Below are positions 44,367 to 53,644 of a stretch of 64,000 nt of DNA, piece after piece. The position numbers and the translations under genes are program-made. The DNA comes from G963674665 sp963674665 (GTDB lineage Bacteria; Desulfobacterota; Desulfovibrionia; Desulfovibrionales; Desulfovibrionaceae). The stretch lies in assembly GCA_963674665.2 (NCBI GenBank), contig CAXXPL010000015.1, positions 186,001-250,000 of the forward strand. The letters are read 5' to 3'. How positions within the stretch are numbered: position 1 is the stretch's first letter; every line of letters starts with the position of its first letter. The notes under the pieces were generated by a model. The model saw nothing but the letters and a program-made list of their open reading frames with translations, did not search any database and had not been told where the DNA came from.

Positions 44367-45932
44367 ATGCGGGACAATTCGAGACAGATGAATTACACCG
44401 CCCTGGCGTGGGGTGTGATCCTGGTCGCCACCATGGTGCGGCTGTGGTTCGTGGCCACGGGGCAACTGGACCTTGTGCAGGACGAGGCCCAGTATTGGGA
44501 CTGGTCCAGGCATCTGCAGCTCAGCTACTATTCCAAGGGGCCGCTCATCGCCTGGGTGAACGCCGTGGGCACTTGGCTCCTGGGAAACACCACATTCGGC
44601 GTGCGCATCGGTGCGGTGTTCTTCTCCCTGGCCAGCCAGGCGGTGCTGTGGTTCGGACTCGCGAAGCTGATGCAACGGCCGATCATAGGCTTCTGGACCC
44701 TGGTGGTGCTGAATTCCTCGCCCCTGTTCATGGCCTCCTCCATTCTGATGACCACGGACTCCCCGTTGCTGTTCTGCTGGTTGGGAGGGATGTTCAGCCT
44801 GTACCAGGCGGGGCGTTCAAAGCGCCCCTTGCCGGCGTTGATACTTTTTGCGGGCTTCATGGCCTTGGGGATCCTGGCCAAGTACATGATGCTGGTCGTG
44901 GCGGTGATGGCCCTGCTCTACATGGTGCTGCTCCAGCGCGAGGGGCGGGTGTCGGGCAGGGTGACCGCGTGGTTGTGCCTGGCCATTGCGGTGGGCGTGG
45001 TCGTGGGTATGGCGCCCATCCTGATCTGGAACATCCAGAACGACTTGGTCGGCTTCAGGCACGTGGGGGCCTTGGCCGGAGTGGCGGGAGGCAAGCCCGC
45101 CCCCTTGATCCGTTTCGACAGGTTTCCGGAGTTTTTCGGCAGCCAGGTGGGCATGCTCATACCCTGGTGGTTCCTGTACGTGCTGTATGGCGGTGTGCGT
45201 GCGGTGCGCATTTTGCGGGGCAGGGACAAGGACATGCCGGATGAGCCCGATTCCTTGGGCAGGCGGGAGCATCTGCTGCTGGTGGTTTTTTTCTGGCCCA
45301 TGTGGCTGTTCTTCATTGTCTGGAGCTTCCACACCAAGATCTACCCCAACTGGCCGGCCATGAGCTACGTGGCTGGGATCATCCTCGGCGGGTATGCCCT
45401 GGCGCGGCATTTGCGGCGCACCGAGAGGCATTGGGCAAAGCTCTGGCCCACCCTGGGGCTGGTGGTGTTCGTGCTGCTGTACGCGCAGAACTGGCTGCCC
45501 CTTCCCGCGAACCTGAACCCCACCATGCGCCTCAAGGGCTGGCGGAACCTGGGCGAGAAGCTGGACACGCTGCGGCACGAGAAGTTTGCCGACCCGGATC
45601 AGGTGTTTTATTTTGCTTCCACATACGATATAACGGCGGCACTGGCCTTTTACGCGCCTGGCCAGCCGCAGGCCTATTGCGGCTTCTGGGACCGGCGCAT
45701 GAGTCAGTATGACCTCTGGCCCGGACCTCAGGACAAGAAAGGCTGGGACGCCATCTACGTGGAAAAGAACTTCAAGAATCGCCTGCCCGGGGAACTGGAC
45801 GCGGTTTGCGGATCCACGGAGACCATTCACTACCAGACCACGCACCGGGGCGAGCCGGCCCGCAAGTTCACCATAGTGCTCTGCAAAAAGTATACTGGCG
45901 CGTGGCCCATAACGGGGCGAGAGAGTTTCTGA
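44367..45932 (+). CDS. ArnT/PMT-like membrane glycosyltransferase (GT-C)
   Basis: A 521-residue polytopic protein with about ten spans. DLVQDEAQYWDWSRHLQLSYYSKGPL in the first periplasmic loop contains the acidic DEAxYW motif that is catalytic in the ArnT/PMT (GT39/GT83) lipid-linked sugar transferases, and KGPLIAWV extends the family pattern. The C-terminal domain is soluble (about residues 390-521). It would use a polyprenyl-phosphate sugar to modify an exported glycolipid or protein. GAGGAC is six bases before the ATG at 44367; a later ATG at 44388 is also possible. It begins a coupled three-gene operon. Confidence 0.85.
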   Translation: MRDNSRQMNYTALAWGVILVATMVRLWFVATGQLDLVQDEAQYWDWSRHLQLSYYSKGPLIAWVNAVGTWLLGNTTFGVRIGAVFFSLASQAVLWFGLAKLMQRPIIGFWTLVVLNSSPLFMASSILMTTDSPLLFCWLGGMFSLYQAGRSKRPLPALILFAGFMALGILAKYMMLVVAVMALLYMVLLQREGRVSGRVTAWLCLAIAVGVVVGMAPILIWNIQNDLVGFRHVGALAGVAGGKPAPLIRFDRFPEFFGSQVGMLIPWWFLYVLYGGVRAVRILRGRDKDMPDEPDSLGRREHLLLVVFFWPMWLFFIVWSFHTKIYPNWPAMSYVAGIILGGYALARHLRRTERHWAKLWPTLGLVVFVLLYAQNWLPLPANLNPTMRLKGWRNLGEKLDTLRHEKFADPDQVFYFASTYDITAALAFYAPGQPQAYCGFWDRRMSQYDLWPGPQDKKGWDAIYVEKNFKNRLPGELDAVCGSTETIHYQTTHRGEPARKFTIVLCKKYTGAWPITGRESF

Positions 45933-45933
45933 C

Positions 45934-46542
45934 ATGCCTCCCTTGATCACACCCAAGGTTGAAACCGATTTTTGCGACCCGCACGTGTGCAAACGTTGCG
46001 CCGACCAAGGCTCCACGTGCTGCAATCTTGAGCCGGGCGAGGAGTCCGAGTGCTTTCCGATCTCCGAGATGGAGCGCGAGCGGATTCTGGAAGTGATCGG
46101 CAGCGATAAGGGCGGCTTTGTGCAGGAGGCCAACCGCTCCTCCTTTGTGGAGAACATGAAGCGGTTGTTTCCCAAGGAAGGAAAGCTGATCGACCAGCTG
46201 TTTCCAGGGGCCAAGTTTCATCTGCGCCTGGCCACCCGCACCGACGGCAGTTGCGTGTTTCTCGAGGCAGATGGCTGCGGCCTGCCCCGGGAAGTGCGTC
46301 CGTATTATTGTCTGCTGTACCCTTTCTGGGTCACGGGGCGCAGGCTCACCGTGTTCCTGTCATCCGGGTGCCTGGTGGTGAACGAGAACAGGGACGTGGC
46401 CGGTGTGTTGCGCGCAATGGATATGACCGATGCCGAGGTACGGATGCTGCATGGCCGGTTGCGACTGGCCTGGGGGCTCCCCCCTGAAGAAGGCATGCCG
46501 CTTTTGGAACAGGCTTTCACCCGCTACAAGAAGACAAAATGA
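45934..46542 (+). CDS. YkgJ-type Cys-cluster protein (UPF0153, putative metal/Fe-S)
   Basis: A 202-residue soluble protein with clustered cysteines: CKRCADQGSTCCNLEPGEE near residue 16 and the later GCGLPREVRPYYCLLYPFW. This is the CxxCxxxCC plus C-x-C-Y-P pattern of the YkgJ family, thought to bind zinc or an Fe-S cluster; no reaction is known. The ATG comes one base after the ArnT-like stop, and its stop overlaps the next start (ATGA), so the three genes are translationally coupled. That placement suggests a role in envelope assembly, by context only. Confidence 0.8.
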   Translation: MPPLITPKVETDFCDPHVCKRCADQGSTCCNLEPGEESECFPISEMERERILEVIGSDKGGFVQEANRSSFVENMKRLFPKEGKLIDQLFPGAKFHLRLATRTDGSCVFLEADGCGLPREVRPYYCLLYPFWVTGRRLTVFLSSGCLVVNENRDVAGVLRAMDMTDAEVRMLHGRLRLAWGLPPEEGMPLLEQAFTRYKKTK

Positions 46543-49001
46543 AGAAATTCATCATAATAAGTGCCATGCTTCTGGTCATGTTCGCGCTTATGACCGCGGC
46601 CACGGGCGTTGCCGTTTACATGTGGGCGGCAAAGGATCTCCCCGGATTCAAGAAGATCGCGGACTACAAGCCCGCGCTGGTGACCACGGTCTACGCGCGG
46701 GGGGGGGAGGTCCTGGGCTACCTCTACAAGGAGCAGCGCTTCCTGGTGCGCCTGGAGGATATGCCCGAAGTCCTGCCCAAGTGCTTCCTCGCGGCCGAGG
46801 ACAAGACCTTCTACCAGCACGAGGGTATCGACCTCACGGCCATTGCCCGCGCATTTGTGATAAACCTCCGCTCCGGGCATTCACGGCAGGGAGGCAGCAC
46901 CATCACCCAGCAGATCATCAAGCGTCTGTTGCTCACCTCGGAAAAGAGCTACGAGCGCAAGCTCAAGGAGGCCATCCTGGCCTACCGGCTTGAGCGCTAT
47001 CTGACCAAGGACGAAATCCTGACCATCTACCTCAACGAGATCTATCTGGGGGCGCGGGCCTATGGCGTTGAAGCCGCGGCCCGGGTCTATTTCGGAAAGC
47101 ACGTGCAGGATCTCACCCTGGCCGAGTGCGCCATTCTGGCCGGTCTGCCCCAGGCCCCCTCGCGATACAACCCCTACCGCTTTCCTGAGCGCGCCAGGGC
47201 CAGACAGCAGTACGTGCTGGAGCGCCTGCGCGAGGAGAATTGGATCAGCGAGGAGCAGTACCAGCAGGCCCTGGCCGAGAAGCTTGAGTTCAGGAGCATG
47301 GACGACGTGTCCTGGAAGCTCGGCGCCTATTACCTGGAGGAGGTACGGCGCTGGCTGGTGGAGTTCCTGAGCAAGAAGAACATGGATTCCATGGGCATGA
47401 CCCTTGACCGCTACGGCGAGGATGCGGCTTATACCATGGGACTGCACGTATACACCGCCCTGGACATGCAACACCAGAAAGCGGCCGAGGACGCGCTCCG
47501 CTGGGGGCTGGAACAGTCCACCAAGCGCCGTGGCTGGCAGGGGCCGGTGCGCAGCCTGCAGGCCGGAGAGTTTTCCGCCTTTCTCGAGCAGAACGAATAC
47601 GTGGACGAGGACCTGCACCCGGGAGCCTGGGTGCTGGCCCTGGTGACCAAGGTCGACAAAAAGGGCGCCAACGTCAGGGTGGGCAGCCGCGAAGGCTTTA
47701 TCCCGGTGAAGACCATGGCCTGGGGGCGTACGCCCAACGAGAAGGTCGCGCCGGAGCACGCCGCCAAGATCACCGACGCGAGGAAGCTGCTGCACCCCGG
47801 AGACGTTGTCTGGGCATCGGTGAGCGAACCGGAGATGGACAAGAACGGCGAGCCAAAGCCAAGGGTGGGAGATATTCTCGACCTCGGCCTGGAGCAACGC
47901 CCCAAGGTGCAGGGGGCCCTGGTTTCCCTGGAGCCGCCCACAGGCGAGGTGCGCGCCCTGGTGGGCGGGTATTCCTTCCAGCAGAGCCAGTTCAACCGCG
48001 CCACCCAGGCCCGAAGGCAGCCGGGATCGTCCTTCAAGCCCGTGGTGTATTCCGCGGCTCTGGACAACGGTTTCACCGCCGCTTCAGTGGTGATGGACGC
48101 GCCCATTGTCATCGAGATCGGGGACAAGGTCTGGAAGCCCGAGAATTTTTCTCACAAGTTTTTCGGCCCCACGGTGTTGCGCACGGCCCTGGCCAAGTCG
48201 CGCAACCTGGTGACCGTCCGTATCGCGCAACGCATAGGCATCAATACCGTGATCAAGCGGGCCAAGGACCTGGGCTTTGAGCCCGATTTCCCGCCGTATC
48301 TGCCCATTTGTCTGGGCGCCGTGGCGGTCACCCCCATCAACCTGTGCCAGGCCTACACCGCATTTGCCAGGGGGGGCACCACGGTCAAGCCGCGCATGGT
48401 GCTGTCCGTGAAGGGCCCCTGGGGGGACAGCTTCTACGAGTCCAAGCCCGAACCCAAAGAGGCCATCTCGCCGCAAAACGCCTATGTCATGGATTATTTG
48501 CTGCAACAGGTGGTGCAGACCGGCACGGGTTTTCGAGCCAAGAAACTGGGACGCCCCGTGGGGGGCAAGACCGGTACCAGCAACGACGAGCGCGACGCCT
48601 GGTTCATGGGGTTCACCCCCTACCTGCTGACCGGGGTTTATATTGGCTTCGACCAACTGCGGCCCATGGGCAAGTTCGAGACCGGTTCACGGGCCGCATC
48701 GCCCATCTGGCTGAAATATCGCCAGGCCATCGAGGATACCTACCCGGAACAGCCCTTCCCGGAGCCACCGGGCGTGGTGAATGTCTTGGTCAATTCGGTG
48801 ACCGGGGAACTGGCCTCCCCTGGATGTGAGGAATGCCTCTCAATGCCCTTCATCGCGGGCACCGAACCCACACCTCACATGGGCAACAGCTGGGGATTCG
48901 AGCCGGGCATGCCTCCGGCCGATGGCGGCGCCCCCCTGAATGGGCCGCAGCCCAAGCCTGATCGGGGCAAGAGCGAGGACCTGCTGAAGCAGATCTTTTA
49001 G
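46539..49001 (+). CDS. Penicillin-binding protein 1A (bifunctional glycosyltransferase/transpeptidase)
   Basis: An 820-residue class A PBP. One N-terminal membrane anchor (about residues 4-27), then a GT51 domain with catalytic Glu87 in FLAAEDKTFYQHEGID and the QGGSTITQQI, KEAILAYRLE and NEIYLG motifs; an OB-like insert (about residues 360-450); then a transpeptidase domain with the SSFK motif (nucleophile Ser497), SRN (KSRNLVTV) and KTGTS (Lys677). It polymerises and cross-links peptidoglycan. Its start overlaps the YkgJ-like gene. A palindromic repeat fragment follows the stop. Confidence 0.96.
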   Translation: MKKFIIISAMLLVMFALMTAATGVAVYMWAAKDLPGFKKIADYKPALVTTVYARGGEVLGYLYKEQRFLVRLEDMPEVLPKCFLAAEDKTFYQHEGIDLTAIARAFVINLRSGHSRQGGSTITQQIIKRLLLTSEKSYERKLKEAILAYRLERYLTKDEILTIYLNEIYLGARAYGVEAAARVYFGKHVQDLTLAECAILAGLPQAPSRYNPYRFPERARARQQYVLERLREENWISEEQYQQALAEKLEFRSMDDVSWKLGAYYLEEVRRWLVEFLSKKNMDSMGMTLDRYGEDAAYTMGLHVYTALDMQHQKAAEDALRWGLEQSTKRRGWQGPVRSLQAGEFSAFLEQNEYVDEDLHPGAWVLALVTKVDKKGANVRVGSREGFIPVKTMAWGRTPNEKVAPEHAAKITDARKLLHPGDVVWASVSEPEMDKNGEPKPRVGDILDLGLEQRPKVQGALVSLEPPTGEVRALVGGYSFQQSQFNRATQARRQPGSSFKPVVYSAALDNGFTAASVVMDAPIVIEIGDKVWKPENFSHKFFGPTVLRTALAKSRNLVTVRIAQRIGINTVIKRAKDLGFEPDFPPYLPICLGAVAVTPINLCQAYTAFARGGTTVKPRMVLSVKGPWGDSFYESKPEPKEAISPQNAYVMDYLLQQVVQTGTGFRAKKLGRPVGGKTGTSNDERDAWFMGFTPYLLTGVYIGFDQLRPMGKFETGSRAASPIWLKYRQAIEDTYPEQPFPEPPGVVNVLVNSVTGELASPGCEECLSMPFIAGTEPTPHMGNSWGFEPGMPPADGGAPLNGPQPKPDRGKSEDLLKQIF

Positions 49002-49029
49002 GAAAGAGGGATAATAATAGAAGAGTTCT

Positions 49030-49061
49030 CCGGGAAAGGTCTTAAAAAAATCTCCCACCGG
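49030..49061 (+). repeat. Degenerate A-type palindromic repeat
   Basis: CCGGGAAAGGTCTT... ...TCTCCCACCGG, 28 bases after the PBP1A stop; imperfect, with an A-rich loop. It may act as the PBP1A terminator. Confidence 0.5.
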
Positions 49062-49137
49062 ACACTCCTCTCGTCAATTTCGATAGATTGCAGCAACACT
49101 GAAAATAACCTCAGAGTCGATTCAGGAGGAAATATTC

Positions 49138-49482
49138 ATGCCGCATTTGATGATAGAGACGAACGTCATATTGGACAGCGACGCGCGGATGGACCTGGCA
49201 ACCAAGGCCTCGGGCATGATCGCCGCGGCCATCGGCAAACCCGAGCAGTACGTACAGAGTCTTGTAAGGGGCGGACAGGCCCTGGTTCACGGCGGCGCGG
49301 CGGACCCAGCGGCCTATGTGGCCTGCAAGAGCATCGGCCTGGCCGAGGCGCAGTGCAAGCCCCTCTCCAAGGCCATCTGCGGTTTTCTGCAACAGGAGCT
49401 GGGTATCGACCCGGGCAGGGTGTACATTGAGTTCGTGGATCTGTCCCGCAGCTGGTTCGGCTGGAATGGGTCGACGTTCTAG
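49138..49482 (+). CDS. Tautomerase / MIF-like protein
   Basis: A 114-residue protein matching macrophage migration inhibitory factor in length and pattern: MPHLMIETNV (Pro2, the catalytic base after Met removal), GKPEQYVQSLV, the middle GGAADPAAYVACKSIG and the ending VYIEFVDLSRSWFGWNGSTF, which parallels the C-terminus of MIF. It should form a trimer with phenylpyruvate/dopachrome-type keto-enol tautomerase activity; the natural substrate is unknown. AGGAGGAA lies seven bases before the ATG. Two terminators follow. Confidence 0.9.
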   Translation: MPHLMIETNVILDSDARMDLATKASGMIAAAIGKPEQYVQSLVRGGQALVHGGAADPAAYVACKSIGLAEAQCKPLSKAICGFLQQELGIDPGRVYIEFVDLSRSWFGWNGSTF

Positions 49483-49510
49483 CGCCCTGGAAAATGTTTT
49501 ACTGAGAGGG

Positions 49511-49545
49511 CCGGATCCCCTTTGAAAAGGGTCCTGCTTTTTTCT
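49511..49545 (+). terminator. Intrinsic terminator after the tautomerase
   Basis: GGATCCCCTTT pairs with AAAGGGTCC around GAA, followed by TGCTTTTTTC. Confidence 0.7.
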
Positions 49546-49554
49546 CGAAAAATA

Positions 49555-49590
49555 AGCCCCCTGCCCGGAGTCCGGGCAGGGGGCTTTGTT
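49555..49590 (+). terminator. Second strong intrinsic terminator
   Basis: A perfect 14-bp stem (49555-49568 with 49572-49585; AGCCCCCTGCCCGG/CCGGGCAGGGGGCT, loop AGT) followed by TTGTTT. It lies 25 bases before the 5' end of the group II intron. Confidence 0.85.
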
Positions 49591-49614
49591 TCGGTGCACC
49601 CGGCAGGGCGCGTG

Positions 49615-50239
49615 GTGCGTGAGCACCATCCGGGCAGGTGTGGTGCCTGCCTGGTGACTTGGAGGTGAAAGTCCTCCGCAGGCCCGACAAGGGGAGCTGC
49701 TAGCCGGACGGCAAGGGTGTCCATCGCGAGATGGAATCCGAAGGAAGCCGCGGGCAAAATGCTGACCCGACGAACAGAAATCGCATGCGAGGTGGTCATG
49801 CCGGGTGAGGAGGCCGATATCTTCAAAGCCCGATACTTGTACGGAAAGCGTGGACGTATATGCGGCGGGTATAAGCGGGAAGGTCGCGCGCATTACCCGG
49901 GGAGGTCTGTTCGCCCGCCATGTGCTATCGGCACGGTAACGTGTCGAGATGGGCGAACAGAAGTCAACCGAGGCCATAGTAGTCGACCTAACCACCCGAC
50001 GAAGGGCCAAACCTGCCAAGCGAGGCATGAACACTGTCTTCTGCTTGGATTGGGCAGATGCCCGTAAAGGGCCTTAAAGCTGGAAGTAACGGACGGAATC
50101 CGTGAGGTGAGGCTGGGTGCTTATAGTCCGACAGGCATTCAGAGAAATGACGCCAAGCAGGCAGGAACCGCCGTGGTACGGAACCGTATGCCCGGTGGTG
50201 TGGTAGGACGGGGGGCGCGAGCCCCCCGTCCTACCCGAT
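49615..50239 (+). mobile_element. Group II intron without an intron-encoded protein (deletion derivative)
   Basis: The sequence starts GTGCG and contains conserved domain I and later segments: GTGACTTGGAGGTGAAAGTC, GCAAGGGTGTCCATCGCGAG, GAATCCGAAGGAAGCCG, GACGAACAGAAATCGCAT and GTCAACCGAGGCCATAGTAG. Domain V is the hairpin at 50164-50201 (ACCGCCG pairing with CGGTGGT, inner GGTACGG/CCGTATGCC) and domain VI the 14-bp stem at 50203-50234, ending CCTACCCGAT. About 1.3-1.6 kb of reverse-transcriptase/maturase ORF normally found in domain IV is absent: only about 150 bases (around 50010-50160) remain there. It lies in the convergent gap between the tautomerase and nrdD, so no gene is interrupted. 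It would need a maturase from elsewhere to move. Confidence 0.8.
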
Positions 50240-50255
50240 AAAAAGAGCCTATGGG

Positions 50256-52304
50256 CTACATGGTGCAGCTGTATGTGAGGCGTTCGTCGTATTCGGCCTG
50301 TTTGCCTTTGTTCCACTGCGACACGGGGCGGTAGTACCCCACGATACGGGTATACACCTCTGTATTGGCGCCGCATTCAGGGCACTCGAAGTGTTCGCCG
50401 TTGATATAGCCGTGTTCCTTGCACACCGAGAAGGTCGGAGTGATGGACATGTAGGGCAGTTTGGTCATGGTGAAGGCCTTGACGATGAAGTTTTTCAGGG
50501 CCTGGGTGTCCGTGACCGACTCGCCCAGATAGGTATGGAACACGCTGCCGCCGGTGTACAGGGGCTGCAGCTTGTCCTGGTGTTCCAGGGCGAAGAGCAC
50601 GTCCTGGGTCTGCCCCACAGGCAAGGTGGTGGAGTTGGTATAGTAGGGGGTGCCGTTGCCCGAAGCCTGGATGCTGCTGTACAGGCCCTTGTCGATCTTG
50701 GCCAGGCGATAGCTGGTGCCCTCGGCCGGAGTGGCTTCCAGATTGTAGAGGTTGCCTGTCTCCTCCTGGAAGCGGGAGGTGATGTCCCGGAGATGGTTCA
50801 GCACGCGCTGCATCAGCCGGGTGCCGGCATCGGTTTCGATGCCCTTGCCCAGGAGGTTCAGGCAGGCCTCGTGCCCCCCGAGCAGACCGATGGTCGAGAA
50901 GTGGCCACGGTATTCGTTCTTGAGATAGCGGCGGGTCCAGGGGAACATGCCGCGTTCGAGGTTGTTGTTGATCAACTTGCGTTTGAACTCCAGGGCGTCC
51001 TTGGCGAGGATGGCGTACTCCTCGATGTTGTCCAGGAAGTCTTCCTCCCCCTGGGAGAGGTAGGCCAGCTTGGGCAGATTCAGAGTGACCACGCCGATGG
51101 AGCCGGTGAGATCTCCGGCGCCGAACAAACCACCCACCTTTTTGCGCAGCTCGCGTAGGTCCATTTGCAGACGGCAGCACATGGAGCGCACGTCCTCGGG
51201 GTCCAGGTCGGAGTTGATGAAGTTCTGGAAGTAGGGCGCGCCGTACTTGGCGGTGAGCTGGAGCAGCAGTTCGCCGATCTCGCTCTCCCAGGGGAAGTCC
51301 TTGGTGATGTTGTATGTGGGGATGGGGAAGGAGAAGATTCGGCCGTGGTAGTCGCCCTGAGCCATGACTTCCAGGAAGGCGCGGTTGATCATCTCCATCT
51401 CGGGCACGAACTCGCCGTAGGTCTGATCCTGGATCTCGCCGCCGATGATGACCCCCTCCTTGGCGATATGCTTGGGGGGCACCAGGTCGAAGGTGAGGTT
51501 GGTGAAGGGGCTCTGCCCGCCCCACCGTGAAGTGGTGTTCAGGTTGAACACGAATTTTTGCATGGCCTGGCGGACCTGGTCGTAATTCAGGTTGTCGTAC
51601 CTGATGAAGGGGGCGAGGTAGGTATCGACGTTGTTGAAGGCCTGGGCGCCAGCCCATTCATTCTGCAACGTGCCCAGGAAATTGATCATCTGGCCGAGGA
51701 TGGAATCGAAGTGTTTGGCCGGTCCGGCGCTGGAGCGGCCTTCGAGGTTGAAACCCTCGAGGAGCAGGTCGCGCAGGCTCCAGCCGGCGCAATACCCGGC
51801 CAGTCCGAAGGACAGGTCATGGATGTGGAAATAGCCGTGGTTGTGCGCCTCGCGGACGTCCATGGGGTATTTTTCCAGGGCATAGCGGGCCTGGATGGTG
51901 CCGGAGAGGTGCAACATCAACCCCTGGAAGGAGTGGGTCATGTTGGCGTTCTCGTTGACGCGCCAGTCGGCCTTGTCCAGGTAGTTGTCTATGGTCTGGG
52001 CCACGTCGAGGTATGCTGCGGTCTGCTCGCGGATCTGGCGGCGTTGCTCCCTGTAGATCATGTAGCGCTTGGCCACGTGGTAGAGTCTGGACTCCATGAG
52101 CACTTCCTCGACAGTGTCCTGTACGAGTTCCTGCTCAGGGACATCGTGCCCTTCGAGCTTCTTTTCGACCTTCGAGGCGAGGCGCTTGGACAGGATGGGG
52201 TCCTTGATGCCGCACACCTGCAGCGCTTTCAGGATCGCCAGGGCGATGCGCTCCCGCGACCAGGTTTCTTCACAACCGTCACGTTTACGGATTAACCGGG
52301 GCAT
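50256..52304 (-). CDS. nrdD: Anaerobic ribonucleoside-triphosphate reductase (class III)
   Basis: A 682-residue glycyl-radical enzyme that makes dNTPs without oxygen. An N-terminal ATP-cone (MPRLIRKRDGCEETWSRERI through about residue 90) precedes the catalytic barrel (NMTHSFQGLMLHLSG; HNHGYFHIHDLS; FNLNTTSRWGGQSPF). The C-terminal zinc site is CKEHG...CPECG, and the radical Gly is in RIVGYYRPVSQW (about residue 656). The YRPVxxWNKGK type of end is the form seen in many strict anaerobes rather than the enterobacterial RVCGYL. GGAGG precedes the start, which overlaps the end of the activase gene by 20 bases. Confidence 0.96.
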   Translation of the reverse strand: MPRLIRKRDGCEETWSRERIALAILKALQVCGIKDPILSKRLASKVEKKLEGHDVPEQELVQDTVEEVLMESRLYHVAKRYMIYREQRRQIREQTAAYLDVAQTIDNYLDKADWRVNENANMTHSFQGLMLHLSGTIQARYALEKYPMDVREAHNHGYFHIHDLSFGLAGYCAGWSLRDLLLEGFNLEGRSSAGPAKHFDSILGQMINFLGTLQNEWAGAQAFNNVDTYLAPFIRYDNLNYDQVRQAMQKFVFNLNTTSRWGGQSPFTNLTFDLVPPKHIAKEGVIIGGEIQDQTYGEFVPEMEMINRAFLEVMAQGDYHGRIFSFPIPTYNITKDFPWESEIGELLLQLTAKYGAPYFQNFINSDLDPEDVRSMCCRLQMDLRELRKKVGGLFGAGDLTGSIGVVTLNLPKLAYLSQGEEDFLDNIEEYAILAKDALEFKRKLINNNLERGMFPWTRRYLKNEYRGHFSTIGLLGGHEACLNLLGKGIETDAGTRLMQRVLNHLRDITSRFQEETGNLYNLEATPAEGTSYRLAKIDKGLYSSIQASGNGTPYYTNSTTLPVGQTQDVLFALEHQDKLQPLYTGGSVFHTYLGESVTDTQALKNFIVKAFTMTKLPYMSITPTFSVCKEHGYINGEHFECPECGANTEVYTRIVGYYRPVSQWNKGKQAEYDERLTYSCTM

Positions 52305-52977
52305 GTGTCCTCCTAGGCTCTTTGTACTGCTGCATTTTCAGAGGAAAGCCCTCGGGCAGACTCAGAAGGGCTTCCTGGATGTTTTCTTCGGAGAGCAGGG
52401 GCACGCGTGTCATGCGAAAAACAAACGCCTTCGGACGAAAGCGTGCCAATTCGAACACGTGCTCCATGTTCCGCGCGGCTCTTTCTTCGCTCACCTTGTT
52501 TCCGGTGAGAGCGGGGTAGAGCCTGAAGGGCCCCTTGAGGTCCACGAAAAACTGCTCCACCAGATTCTGCTCGATCAGCGATTCGATCACTTCCGGGCGC
52601 ATGCCGTTTGAGTCCAGTTTGATGGGCAACCCCAGGGACGCGATGTCACGCACCAGCTTTTCAAGGCCGGGGACACAGGTGGGTTCTCCTCCCGTTATGA
52701 CCACTCCGTCGAGCCAGCGCTTGCGCTCCGCGAGCATGGTCAGGACCTTGGATCTGGAAAGCGCGGGAAACTCCTCCGGAGACCATGCGAGGTCGGCGTT
52801 GTGGCAAGTGGGGCAGCGCAGGTTGCAGCCACCACAGAAGAGCACGCTCGAGGCGTGCCCCGGCCAATCGCAGAGACTCAGACGTTCCAACCCCAGAACA
52901 TGGTTCCAGGGGGATTCTGCTTCATCCGCGATGTGCGCAGGAATAGACAGCGGGAAGGTGGTTTCTTGTAATTGCAT
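52285..52977 (-). CDS. nrdG: Anaerobic ribonucleotide reductase activating protein (radical SAM)
   Basis: The activase installs the glycyl radical on NrdD. The radical SAM cluster motif is CNLRCPTCHN (CxxxCxxC), followed by VVITGGEPTCVPGLEKL and KLDSNGMRPEVI. The start is uncertain: MQLQETTF at 52977 is preferred because the family begins shortly before the GLERLSLCDWPGH segment; an in-frame ATG at 53037 adds 20 residues. No good Shine-Dalgarno is seen for either. The order nrdG then nrdD, overlapping, shows one operon transcribed from the AT-rich region on the right. Confidence 0.93.
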   Translation of the reverse strand: MQLQETTFPLSIPAHIADEAESPWNHVLGLERLSLCDWPGHASSVLFCGGCNLRCPTCHNADLAWSPEEFPALSRSKVLTMLAERKRWLDGVVITGGEPTCVPGLEKLVRDIASLGLPIKLDSNGMRPEVIESLIEQNLVEQFFVDLKGPFRLYPALTGNKVSEERAARNMEHVFELARFRPKAFVFRMTRVPLLSEENIQEALLSLPEGFPLKMQQYKEPRRTHAPVNP

Positions 52978-53644
52978 AACTTTATTGAGTTTGTTTTGTG
53001 CAAAAGAAAAAAGACAGCAAGGAAAACTGGCTTTCATTTACACCCGATTTCTAAAAATTGACAAGAAAAAATTTAAATAAATGGGATGGAGAAGAACTTA
53101 CTTCAGAATGAGGAGCTTGTGAACCCAGTGATAGATTTTTATTAGCTCTTGCCAAAGTAACGTTTGAATATTGCGAGATTAATTTTTTACGGCTCACTAT
53201 TGGAACTGAGTGGAACGGAAATCGTGCGCATACGCACTTTTGATGAAACTCCCAGTCCAAATCGAGGGTTAGACATGTGAACAAATGTGCGACACTACAG
53301 TATGGATTAAATGTATGCTTAAAAAACAATTTGTTATGAAGTTAGTAACAGATTGGTAACATTGTAGTCGGCTATATTTGTGGATAAAATGTAAATACAC
53401 TTGAGAAATCTAGAAAAAATATCGAGTACTGTGGATTGGAATTCAAGACTCATCGAATGCAGAAATGTGGGAAGAGAACCGGGGAGTGCGAAGATCGGAA
53501 ATGGGCTATTACCAACATGCTGATTAATAATAGGAAAAATATTTTCAAAGCTCAATGTATGGGATGGGCGACAACAATGGCCCCAAGGGGGAGAGATTTC
53601 ATTGGGCGGGGAATGGCAAAAATGGAAATTGAAAAGAAGTTGGT
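52978..53644. other. AT-rich gene-free stretch between nrdG and a sensor kinase
   Basis: About 670 bases, far richer in A+T than the flanking genes. The few ORFs (for example 53436-53744 +, 53051-53329 -) show no family, no Shine-Dalgarno and amino-acid composition of random AT-rich DNA. It must hold the nrdGD promoter on its left part; no NrdR-like box is obvious to me. It may be a remnant of foreign DNA. Confidence 0.6.
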
